Positions 39,001-51,240 of a DNA stretch of 51,699 nucleotides are shown in pieces; the stretch's first letter is position 1; each line of letters opens with the position of its first letter. The translations under genes were made by a program, and so were the position numbers. The notes under the pieces were generated by a model. The model was not told the origin of the DNA and ran no database searches. It saw nothing but the letters and a program-made list of their open reading frames with translations. Origin of the DNA: Saccoglossus kowalevskii (lineage: Eukaryota > Hemichordata > Enteropneusta > Harrimaniidae); contig NW_003129864.1 in NCBI RefSeq assembly GCF_000003605.2, forward strand, positions 189,901 through 241,599, in the 5' to 3' direction.

Positions 39001-42000
39001 TTGAAGGATATGTAAAGTACGCTCCAGACTACGTTAGATTTTAAACAGCGATAATACGAATATGCAAAGATCTGATTAACTACGTGGGTTTTACTGCCAT
39101 TCAAACGACGTGTCTGTTATTTCTATATGATTTGTGTCTTATTCATGCTGTATTTTATATATAAACGCAAGCGGTGGTTTTGGCGGGAAAGTTGGCAGAG
39201 TCGATAGTATGGCCGTGGAATTATTCCAGACTATATTCCAGAATGGGAGGTGATCACGTGACATTGAATATACATGTTATGATCGCCATAGAAACATTTG
39301 TTGGATTTACAAAACATTTTACTTGTTAGTCTGTCATATTTGAACACAATTGTATTATATTTTAGCAATAAAAGTATCGCTATAAGTATCTAACATGGGA
39401 TAGTTTTCGATCTCCCTTTTTCAAACACGTAATAGTCACTCTGATCACAGTAGTTTAAAACAAACAATGACATAAATAGCGCAATAGTAAACGATTTTAT
39501 TTATAGCACATATTTGAGATATTTTGACTAATTTGGTGGACTAATAATGTATTAGACGTGGGAATCTGAGACGATGGCTTAATTGTGACGTCATTCAGTT
39601 CACTAATCCCTTAAAGCCAATGGAACTTGTAGGATTACACTTGATCAGAGATCCGCTTAATCCGCGTCCAATCGGACGGAGTTTTGTTGGGGGTGACGAC
39701 TTATGTCTCAGACAACTAATAAATTATTGATTGTCTGAGCTTATGTACACGATACGCTTCTATCGCGGATCAAAACATGGAAATACTAGTAACTTGCATC
39801 AGAATTTTTGTTTTACTTTGGCAGAATCGTGCAGTTTTATGGGAAATTGGCAGCGCAGACACTGAAGTATTTGCATCGATTGTTCAAGTAATATGGTACA
39901 AATTGTGGCTAAATTATGCCAGCATTCCCGGTAACTCAATTTGAAATATTGAATGTACTCCCACCGAGTGCATGCTTAATTTCACTGTCTAAATTACGCT
40001 AATATCATTGGATTTCACAAGGTGCCAAGGGTGTTAACGGCGCAGAATATACGCAAAGAGCTGTCAGTATACTCATTTTCTACACTATCAAATATTGATA
40101 CGTTTAGGTACAACGGAGCTTTTAGACGACTGGTAAATTTCATTTTGTATATTGCCAAAGGTTACCCGCAGTGTCACATCGGTGTTCAAATTAGTGATTT
40201 GTCGAAGCGTTCGTTCTCTGACCTGCGAGCTGTGATTCGGAGGTGGACAAAATTCATTACGCGTTGAAGAAAATTCAATATCCATTTGATTTTTTTTTCT
40301 GGGGTTTGCCACATTAAAGTAATTACTCTCATGGATGGCATCTCCCTCGTGGGCGAACACATATCTGCTCTCGCATTGATGACATCACAGAACAAGGATA
40401 ATTGCCTCTTTTGGCAAAAAATACAGAATACACAAGTACTGAATTTTAGATGAGGTCAAACTAATGGAACCACATCCCGCGAATACAAGAAAGTAAGGTA
40501 CGAGGTGAAGAACGTCAACAAACATGTGCATCCCCATGGACGACCACAAAAAGCTATTTGCTGATGGGGTAATACAGTGTCCGTGTCTTCAAGAAGACAC
40601 ATCGAGTAAGCCAACATTGTATATAAGAGGCACTAGCACATATAAAACATCAAGTCAAGCTTGAATGGCAAAAAATGCAGGCAATATTAAATTAAGTGGA
40701 TGTTATTAAATTTGTATCAGTGTGGGCAGCTGTAAAGCGAGCGAAGATTCCTGTTCGGCGTCTTCGTCGACAGATTTTATATGAACGCTGAATAATCGCA
40801 ATGCTTGGGCAACATATTTGTCTGCCAAATGAAAGGCAATTTGTTCTAAATGGGTTTAAGTAAATGTTAGTCCAGTAAAAAGGCATACATTTAATAATAC
40901 TACTACCGGTAATTCTTCAACCACTCGTCACGCAGTGATTGCAAAGAGCTCTTTCAGCCAGTCAGCCAGCGTATAGCAGTCGACTCCATCAAACACAACT
41001 ATGCGACTCTCTGTCAGAGCCAATTGAATTCCAAAATAAAACGCGCCAGTCGATCAATATGCGTTAGACGGAAATGAAATGACCAAATCATTGAAGAGTA
41101 TACGGACACAGAACAAGCAAAGACGGTTGTTAAATAATTGATAGCACATTATGGTGTATCTATTACACCATTGCATACACACTGCCTATTGAATAGCAAG
41201 GCCACCGACTAACGTCGTCTAATCATTCGCTCACTTCCCCGTTATAAAAATGGGGCCATCCACAGATATATGGGTGATATGGCATAAAATTCACCACATG
41301 TTATTTTCAAATTTAACAATTTGATCAGTGTAATCTTGAATAATCATACTGTTGTATAGTTACTGTGTCCAAATTATAAAAAAAAAAAACACACAACAAA
41401 AAAAACGTTTACGTAAGCGGCACCGCTCAATAGCGGTTACACAAAGCCAGGGCGAAATCCGAGGGATTTATGAAGCAACATCAAATATTATTCATCACAC
41501 GTACGAGATATGCTAGAGATGTTTACTTCCACGTTATGTAGATTTGCACCTAAAAAGGTCAACAACTTTTAGCTCATCTGGGATGGTTTTGTAATTTGCG
41601 AAATCTTGTCGTTTAGGGTCACATACTACATTAAGGCTCAAGATTTCCTATTCGGCGGCAAATTGCTGTTTGACAATTGCTGATGTGCACTTGTTTCATT
41701 ACATGCATCTCTAGAGGTTATGGTCAACACGCATCTCAGCCGAGTCAACTAGTTTTATGAAGTGCGTCGGTTAACGCAATTGAAACAATCCGCAATCACC
41801 GAAGGCGCGATTAGTTTAATGGTTTATTATTTCATTACTCCACTGAGGTATAACAGCCATTAAAAACTGGCGATAATCCTTCAAATTGTCTTCGAGCACC
41901 GTCAGCATTGTCATGGCAACAGAGCATTTGGCTACACGGTCTCAATATCCGTATTAAGTCAGTCACCATGGCAACGGTTTTCAGTGATAGCATCTTAGCG

Positions 42001-42807
42001 GTGAGTTTATCCTGGCTCTCAACTACTAAATCACTTTTTTTTTTACCTCATTCAAGATGCCTTCTTAGTGTAATCTTATGGAGATCCTTTCTGTTCGTAA
42101 GTATCTCAGCGCTGTAATGAAATTGAAAACAGTCTCTGATAATCTCAATAGTTAAACCCCAAAACTATATTATCATCAAGCATTTATCACACTGATTATT
42201 TAAACAATATTTTAATATTATGGAGGGGGGGGGGAGGGTAAATTATTGATGGATACATCCAATGAACTGTGTCGTTTAATGTTTGGGTTGCATCAAAGCA
42301 TTGTGTGGTTATATTGTGTATTTTAATAATGATTAGTTTGGACCTAGGGCGAAATTAATTTACATATTATTATTAATGACTTCATCTAACAATAGTATTT
42401 GCTACATTTGATTAGGTGTTGCAGTCACATGACCTCTCTACTGATATCTGGTAGATTAGTTTTGATTTGTCATGTCATGGATGAATCATTATGTCTCAAC
42501 TAAGTCATCATTTATTCTCAATGGTGCATTTTAATTTGCAATTGGACCCATACCAGGATCTAAATCAGAAATAAAACCATATGCAGTTATTTTGTGTAAA
42601 ACAAATGTGGTCTGGCTGTCACACTGCTTCATGTAACCAGCATGCAATACTCCAATCTCATTGCTATTTGAAGAGGTCAAACAAAGATTGGAAAATTTGT
42701 TTATTTTGCAATTGTGTTTGAAAACGTTCCCATAAAACACAAGCAGGTTACCACATATAATCATTTATTCTGTCTTGAATACAATTTTGGTATTTACTTA
42801 GGTTGAA
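33001..42807. other. Upstream intergenic region, no recognisable gene
   Basis: Open frames here are all at most 108 residues and resemble nothing known to me. Local CpG-richer patches occur (for example 36440-36540). Short structured or repeated words are listed as findings: hairpin at 33061-33103, E2F-like words at 37401 and 39177, GGAAT inverted repeats at 38703 and 39217, CGTGGGAA near 39557. Confidence 0.5.
33061..33103. other. Imperfect hairpin-forming sequence
   Basis: Outer arms ATGCCGCT (33061-33068) and AGCGGCAT (33096-33103) are perfectly complementary. Inside them TTTCGGGTG and CACCGAAA pair with one bulged G around a GTTAA loop. It lies about 1 kb upstream of the Groucho/TLE start codon. 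Function unknown. Confidence 0.55.
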
Positions 42808-43195
42808 TAGTAGGAGGGGCAACCTCCATTTAAATTACCTGTATACATATGAATTGTGAGGAGGGGCAACCTCTATTTAAGTTATGTGTATTGTGAGGAG
42901 GGGCAACCTCTATTTAAATTACATGTATGCATTTGAATTGTGAGGAGGGGCGATCTCGATTTAAATTATCTGTACACAATTGAATTATGAGGAGGGGCAA
43001 CCTTGATTAAAGTTACCTGTATACATATGAATTGTGAGGAGGGGCAAGTTCTATTTAAGTTATGTGTATTGTGAGGAGGGGCGATCTCAATTTAAATCAT
43101 CTGTACACAGTTGAATTGTAAAATAGGGCAAACTTGATTAAAGTTACATGTATACAGTTGCATTGTGGTGAGGGACAACCTCGATTTAAGATTAC
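42808..43195. repeat. 47/37-bp tandem array with 178-bp higher-order period
   Basis: The word GAGGGGC (or a variant) begins at 42814, 42861, 42898, 42945, 42992, 43039, 43076, 43123 (degenerate) and 43170 (degenerate). Spacings are 47, 37, 47, 47, then again 47, 37, 47, 47. Each unit carries GAGGAGGGGCAACCTC then an ATTTAAATTA-type AT block and a TGTATACA-type block. The 37-bp units lack part of the last block. Confidence 0.93.
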
Positions 43196-46100
43196 CCTTG
43201 TAATTTTACAGAGATTAATGCTTTTTTTATATGGAAATTTTGAATAATACAAATGAAGCTATAAGAGCAAGTATAAATACTACAAGTGTGTCTGTGATCA
43301 GTATGTTGGTGTGAGTAAACAAACGGATGCACCCCATGTCACAGACACTCTGATTGACAGGGATTCTCATTTCACTTACATTTCTCATTGTACATAAATT
43401 CGGTTGAAACCTTTGACAATACTGAGTCACAGATACAGCTGATTGCCCTGTTTTGTGTTCAATATCAATGCATTAACATATATGCCCTTAGCCACAAAAA
43501 ATGACAAAGTTTAGTGACCTGAATGGCTTGAAAAAGTATGCCCAATGACCGCCTCATTGATGTCAACATCTGAAGGCAAATAATTCTTTGTACTATGTCT
43601 GTTTTGACCAATCATTCCAGCATAAGAAATGTGAGGAAATAAATACTCACAGAAAAATCCCTGGACCATTTGATAGACTAAAAAGCTAAAATTTACAGGA
43701 ATATCATCATTAAAAAAATCAAGCTCAACATTATGTGAAAAAAAAATTGGTTAACTACTAAATTTCATGAAAGTCACTGTGCCTACAGAATGTCAGTGAA
43801 ATTTCCATTACAAAAAAATTAAGCAATCTTCTTGGAATTGTGAGATTTGTCTGGCGTGAAATACAATGGATCCACAGCACATCAGAATTCCCGCAAATTG
43901 ATCAGCTAAATCGTGTGAATGTCTGCAACAAGTTTTGGCGGGAAAAAAGTAGATCTATTTATCTGATTTAGACAATAACATTTTTTTTTAGAAAGTGTAT
44001 TTATGGTAAAATGGTGTAATATATTATTACTTTTATCGAGCATTCATGATTGGTGTATTTTTAGTGAATAGCCATTTAATAGTAAATGGTCTAAAAAATT
44101 ACATTTCAAATTAATTAATGTAATTTAGTCAATTTGAAAAAAGAAACATTTCAATTGAACATGATCAATCTCTTTAGAAATAGAAAAAAATATTAAAAGC
44201 ATGCAGAGTAAATGTAATTATCATTTGGTATTGTTAGCCGCACAGAGATTGGATAAAAGTGTTCTGAAAGATCAGTGACAATAAAAGATATAAATAAATA
44301 ATGTGGCTGATCAATGACAGACTCAATATTAAAATAACAAGTGCCTATTCTTGCGTGCAAACATGAACCAATCTGCATCCAATTAAGAATGATTCCATTA
44401 TTATTAAATCAATTTCCTTTTCAATGTGCATCTGGATATTCTATGTCATTACAAAGGTCAACTTTTCAAATATTCATTCGTCTCAACAGTCACTGGCTAT
44501 TTTTGTTCAGCATTTAAAAAAACAACGGTAAAAAAAATCTGCAGAATGAATAAGTAATACCGGTAAAATTTACATCCATCCTAATTATGAAATATTAACA
44601 GGAAATGATTAAATAATCATGAATGCATATTTACGAAACTAATAAATAAAAAACATAAAAAATATTCCAAAAAAATTACCGGACAGAAAATTTTTGTGAA
44701 TGATTATTATAATGCTGATTTTGGTTAAAATGCAAACTGATAGGTAGGAGAGGTATTGATCATTCAAACAAATTAATTCACGCTGTTACAGTAGACAACA
44801 TTACCATAATTTATTTAACTGAACTTAAGGAGTATGAAAAAAGTATACAAATGATTTACTATTGTTACATCATTTTGTCACATGGCTGCTGTTTTTTATT
44901 AATTTTAAACAGTGAAAAAAAAAAAAATTGTGATATTTAAGAAAGCCACACAATTTACAAGTTATTTTAGCAGTAGTCACAGCAACTTTGTTTCTAAATG
45001 ATCAAGTGCTAGTATCTCTGCATGTAGCACTACAAAGTAGACTGTCAATTAACAGTATGCAGCATAGTGTATTAAAAAGTTGAATTTACCCCCCTACAGA
45101 GCTAGCAAGTTGAATGCACTAGTTATGAAATTGTAGACTTTAATTTCAATATTCATGTCGCTACCTATCGCTTTATTAATGGCTTGTCAGATGCGTCAAA
45201 GGTAGCATATCGCTAACACTACGGGAAGCTACAACAAACATTAACTTGGGCCACAATAGATGTGCCCAGCGGGATATCAAAGACAATTTTACATGCTTCT
45301 TTCACCAGTGCATTTACATCTACAAAGTATAGCAACCCGCTGTGATTCTCTTTCAATGGCAGACTTCCATCAGTTATCGATGTGTTTTCCTATAGAATGG
45401 ATAATTCAATTGTCTTACACGGCAGGCAGCCAACACTAATTATCTACATCTTGGCTGCTAATGGCTCTGTGAAAGAAAAAACAAAACAATGATGTGAAAA
45501 GTGAAATAAAGAAAACCACCACTTTGTGTGTGTAGGTCACCGCAATAACAACACACACACAAAGGTTAGAGTTCATATATTTTGCACCTATTCCCTAGGG
45601 GAGTACTTTATTAGACAACAACAAATATGACATATATGAATATATTATAATGTTACCCAATATTATTTATCTGAAAATAGTCATTGCTTTTCAGTTCAAA
45701 TAATGACAACATGAATAACTTAATAAACTAAACCATATGGTCAATAAAAAATAGAAATTCTAATTAAATTTACATTTTCCTTAATGGAATTAATGAAACC
45801 TTATTAAAAGTTGGAGAGAGTGAGAATAAGCAATAACAACAATTTTTGTTTAAGTTGAACTCACTTCAATGTCACAAATAGTATGATATTTGTCAATAAT
45901 CATGTAACAACAAAAAAGGTTAACAATGATGTCATGGCAACAAAACAATCAAGAATGTTACAAATACAGAGGAAGTTGATAATTACATTAAAAGAGAATT
46001 ATTATTATTTTTTATTAAATTAAATAACTATCACAAGACTAGAAACAATAACAAATGACGATAAATTGTAATTAAAACCCACTCTATGCTGAGTTGTCCC

Positions 46101-48830
46101 AAGTCATGGTGAAAATTTAATTCTTCTGCAATAGAGAGCATATGATAATGGGAAAGAAGTTAAAATGTAGTATGTGTTGATTAATATCTATTGCTGATAG
46201 CTAACAAGGCATTATTCTGAAATTACTAAGAATATATGTGTATAAGAAACCCAGTGAAAGAAATCAGATAATTACGTCCAGAGATGTGACCTTTTCAATA
46301 TATTAGTCTGTATTGTGTGAGTTTACTCACTCACAGAAATAGACACTCTCTAGTTTTTTTTCCTGTACTAGGGGAACATGTTAGTTGTAATTGCTAGGGG
46401 GTCTCTGTAGTATTTTGTAATGTATCCTGTATTCTGAGTTTGCATATGACCACCTCCATCACATTGGCATATTGTTACTCTCCTGCTGTTAAATAGTCTG
46501 ACCAATTGTGAACAACCTGTCTCTGAACATAACTCATATCATAGACACTACTTTGCTACATTTACTTGGACTACTCAACTATGGTGATAGGGGTGGCAGG
46601 GTGAAATTAAGTGAGAGAAGAGTGTCAAAGCTTTTGTTCATGGACAATTGTTAAAGTGCTGTGCGTGTATGTGTGTATATGTGTGTGAAAGAGTCAAATC
46701 AAATAAGAACACAAGGCTGCTAACAAAAAACTGGTGCAATTTGATCAGTGCGCATACACAATTATACAAAGGGACAGAGTCAACAGAGCATCAAGCAGAG
46801 TTGGATCGAAAGCAGGACATCTAGTAAAACTGACTAAGGCTGCCCGGTGATGGGCAAAGAAAGGTACTAACCAAAATTACTCCATAACTCAATAGAGGAG
46901 TCATTGATGTAATTTGTATAGCAACATGCACACAGTGGGAGCAGAGAATTTAATATTCTATCTCTCTAGGGAGTTGCAGCACAGATTAGGGGAGAATAGG
47001 AAAAGCCAAATAGCATAAAAGGCTGAACAATCGCTAGCACTAATCTGATCAAAGCTGAATTTCAATAGTAGTTAGGGGTTGGCAATGTTCTTAAATATAT
47101 GCAAAGCTAATTGTTGGAGATTTGCAGACCAACTGGGGAATAGTTGAACAGGATAATAGTATTATATTGATGAGCAAAATGAAAGCCCACTGAAAAGAAC
47201 GGATAGACTTATTTATTAATTGGAAAAAATGCACGGAACTGAGCTGTCATTTATTCTTAAATCAGCCACAATAAGACGCCAGGTCTCAGAAAATGAAATG
47301 AGATTTTGCTATTGTGGTTCACATTTCTTTCTTCACAATTTTTTTTATTTAATCAGATGATCTGATTAAAACTGATTAGGAATTTACATCATGTCTGATT
47401 GGTTTAGTCGATTTATTTCTGTGCATATCATCATCTGGTAAGTAAATCTCCTTCACAGTCAGATCCATCCATATGTTCTATAAATATTGCCTCTGTCTGG
47501 CTTCCTATGTCAACACTGTAATTTCAAAAGCAAGCACTCTAGTTGGATTCCTCAAGTAATGTTAGCTTTTACAGCCAATAAAACTAAAATAAATAGTGAA
47601 GTTGATGTTTACAGAGTGGACTGGCTGACCAGGATGGGCAAACAATGGATTGTTTGATAGAAAGCCCTGTGTAAACACAATGAACACCAGTGAAGTGACC
47701 ATAGTGCATTGACACCTCTGTATCAGCCCAGTCTTTGTAATCAGTACAAACAAATTGGTGATTTGCATAACTAATTAGAAGCAGTGTGACCAACAAGGGT
47801 AGGATTGGTGACATCATGCTGTGAGACAGCCATACATCAAGCACTAGGATGTCAACAACTGTGGTAGCCTACAGAGGGGGGCAAAACAAAGGTCTTTTAA
47901 TTGCTAACTTTTTTCTTGATAGGTTGTATAGAGGAGAGGAAATCTTTGGTGAGATATGACCCGTCTTCTGTCTAAACATCATCACAATGGATGTAATCAA
48001 GACTAAATCCTTGGCTCACTCAAGTATGTAGGATTCAGTAAAAAGACTGTGACAATAAAAAAAAAGAAAATAATAGAAACAATCAGGGGTGCTTGAGCAT
48101 TCCTTGTTCAACAGCTCTTCATTATACATGCAGCGTTGTTTGAAATAAAAAAAAAATGAGAAGGAAAGTGGACAATTAAGGGAGATAATTGGGCAGTGCA
48201 TTTAACGTGATAATGAATGTAAATTGGGTATAGAGTCCTGCTGATGAATCGTCATGTAGAAAGGTAGCCAAGTAGGGTGGGCAACTCACTCCCACTTCAA
48301 TAATTGATGAAGCATCCCTGAATTGGTTGCCATGGCAACCTTTGAGAAAATTAAGGGGTCTTTGCTAGCACAAGTGGCCAATTATTTGTGATGTGATTAC
48401 TTGGGTGTTTACTAGATGGCAGCTAGTTCAGCAAGGTTGCTTTTGATGTGTGTGCTTCCTTTGACGCTGGCCAATTAGACCGATCAGGGAGGCATACTAG
48501 ATACAGAGTCAATATGGATTAACTGCAGTATAAAACGAGGGATCGTAACAAAACGATATCATACGACACAACAGTCTACATCAACGTCTGCTACTGACCA
48601 TAACTATCACAATACTGTATCTTGACAATTGTTTTGTTTTCTAAAATCATATATTTTACTGTTGTCTAAAACACATATAAAACTGTAACTGTATTTTTTA
48701 CCTGGAAATTTTTTTTTCCATTTTGGAGAAAATAACAATCTGAATATTTCAATTCCTAGGATTGCACTACTGGACATGATTGTTTACCACTGAATTTAAT
48801 CCATTAACAAGAACTGAAATAACTGAAGAC
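43196..48830. other. Intergenic region, no recognisable gene
   Basis: Strongly AT-rich with many poly-A runs. The longest open frames are under 90 residues and unlike known families. A third E2F-like word is at 43932-43945. No RNA gene seen. Confidence 0.5.
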
Positions 48831-49955
48831 AGTGAAACCTGTTTAAACTGAACACTGTGAAACAGGCTGTTTAAACTGAACACAATGAAACCTGTTTAAA
48901 CTGAACACAGTGAAGCCTGTTTAAACTGAACACAGTGAAACCTGTTTAAACTGAACACAATGAAACCTGTTTAAACTGAACACAGTGAAGCCTGTTTAAA
49001 CTGAACACAGTGAAGCCTGTTTAAACTGAACACAGTGAAACTGCTTAAACTGAACACAGTGAAACCTGTTTAAACTGAACACAGTGAAACCTGTTTAAAC
49101 TGAACACAGTGAAACCTGTTTAAACTGAACACAGTGAAACCTGTTTAAACTGAACACAGTGAAACCTGTTTAAACCAAACACAGTGAAACCTGTTTAAAT
49201 CAAACACAGTGAAACCTGTCTAAATCAAACACAGTGAAACCTGTTTGAACTGAACACAGTGAAACATGTTTTAAACTGAACACAGTGAAACCTGTCTAAA
49301 CTGAACACAGTAAAACCTGTTTAAACCAAACACAATGAAACCTGTTTAAACTGAACACAATGAAACCTGTTTAAACTGTACACAGTGAAGCCTGTTTAAA
49401 CTGAACACAGTGAAGCCTGTTTAAACTGAACACAGTGAAACCTGCTTAAACTGAACACAGTGAAACCTGCTTAAACTGAACACAGTGAAACCTGTTTAAA
49501 CTGAACACAGTGAAACCTGTTTAAACTGAACACAGTGAAACCTGTTTAAACTGAACACAGTGAAACCTGTTTAAACTGAACACAGTGAAACCTGTTTAAA
49601 CCAAACACAGTGAAACCTGTCTAAATCAAACACAGTGAAACCTGTTTGAACTGAACACAGTGAAACATGTTTTAAACTGAACACAGTGAAATCTGTCTAA
49701 ACTGAACACAGTGAAACCTGTCTAAACTGAACACAGTGAAACCTGTCTAAACTGAACACAGTGAAACTTGTTTAAACTGAATACATTGAAACCTGTTTAA
49801 ACTGAACACACTTAAACCTGTTTAAACTGAATACAGTGAAACTGGTTTAAACTGAATACATTTAAACCTGTTTAAACTGAACACAATGAAACCTGTCTAA
49901 ACTGGACACAGTGAAACCTGTTTAAACTGAACACAGTGAAACCTGTCTAAACCAA
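48831..49955. repeat. Minisatellite, 25-bp unit containing a GTTTAAAC palindrome
   Basis: About 44 units reading GAAACCTGTTTAAACTGAAC then ACAGT. The 8-bp palindrome GTTTAAAC (PmeI recognition sequence) is in most units. Variants (CCAAAC, TTTGAAC, GTTTTAAAC) recur in the same order at an offset of about 401 bp (for example 49241 and 49642), showing block duplication of 16 units. Confidence 0.97.
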
Positions 49956-50116
49956 ACTTGTATATACTAAACACATTTTTCATGTAGGATATTGTTTTCA
50001 AAATTTGTTCAATGGAGATTAATTTATTTTCAAAATCAACAATGTTTTAATGGTCACCCCTAACTTACTCAAAATAAACGTACATATACTTGTGTTGGTT
50101 GTAATTGAAAGAAAGT

Positions 50117-51240
50117 GTAACCAACTCCCTGTGATGCATGATGGAACATAACCAACTCCCTATGATGCATGATGGGACCAGACCAACTCCTTTGCTGCAT
50201 GATGGGACAACAAACTCCCTTTGATGCATGATGGAACATAACCAACTTCCTGTGATGGATGATGGGACCTGACCAACTCCCTATGATGTAAGCTTGGAAC
50301 TGACCAACTCCCTGTGATGCATAATGGGATCAGACCAACTACAATGATGCATGATGGAACCTGACCAACTTCCTGTGATGTTTGATGTGACATAACCAAC
50401 TCTCTATGATGCATGATGGGACCAGACCAACTCCTTTGCTGCATGATGGGACAACCAACTCCCTTTGATGCATGGTGAAACCTGACCAACTACAATGATG
50501 CATGATGGGACCTGACCAACTTCCTGTGATGTTTGATGTGACATAACCAACTCCCTATGATGCATGGTGGGACCAGACCAACTCCTTTGCTGCATGATGG
50601 GACCTGACCAACTCCCTGTGATGCATGGTGAAACCTGACCAACTACCATGATGGGACCTGACCAACTTCATGTGATGCATGATGGGACAAAACCAACTCC
50701 CTATGATGCATGATGGGACCAGACCAACTCCTTTGCTGCATGATGGGACCTGACCAACTCCCTGTGATGCATGGTGAAACCTGACCAACTACCATGATGC
50801 ATGATGGGACCTGACCAACTTCATGTGATGCATGATGGGACAAAACCAACTCTTTTGCTGCATGATGGGACCTGACCAACTCCCTATGATGCATGATGGA
50901 ACCAGACCAACTCCTTTGCTGCATGATGGGACGTGACCAACTCCTTTGCTGCATGATGGGACATGACCAACTCCTTTGCTGCATGATGGGACCTGACCAA
51001 CTCCCTATGATGCATGATGGGACCAGACCAACTCCTTTGCTGCATGATGGGACCTGACCAACTCCTTTGCTGCATGATGGGACCTGACCAACTCCTTTGC
51101 TGCATGATGGGACCTGACCAACTCCCTATGATGCATGATGGGACCAGACCAACTCCTTTGCTGCATGATGGGACATGACCAACTCCCTGTGATGCATGGT
51201 GGGACCTGACCAACTGCCTGTGATGCATGATGGGACAAAA
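50117..51240. repeat. Minisatellite, 30/31-bp unit
   Basis: About 36 units alternating between two main types: CCAACTCCCTATGATGCATG-type (31 bp) and CCAACTCCTTTGCTGCATG-type (30 bp), each followed by ATGGGACCTGA. A variant group with TGATGTTTGATGTGACAT recurs at 50371 and 50522. Periodic open frames on the minus strand (Ser-His-His-Ala rich) are by-products. Confidence 0.97.

Noticed and set aside
41423-41438. Short perfect inverted repeat ACCGCT-CAAT-AGCGGT
   Set aside because: Six-base stem only; such hairpins are expected by chance in 50 kb.
43227-43430. 67-residue minus-strand open frame with a hydrophobic C-terminal segment
   Set aside because: Short, no homology recognised, composition expected for AT-rich DNA.
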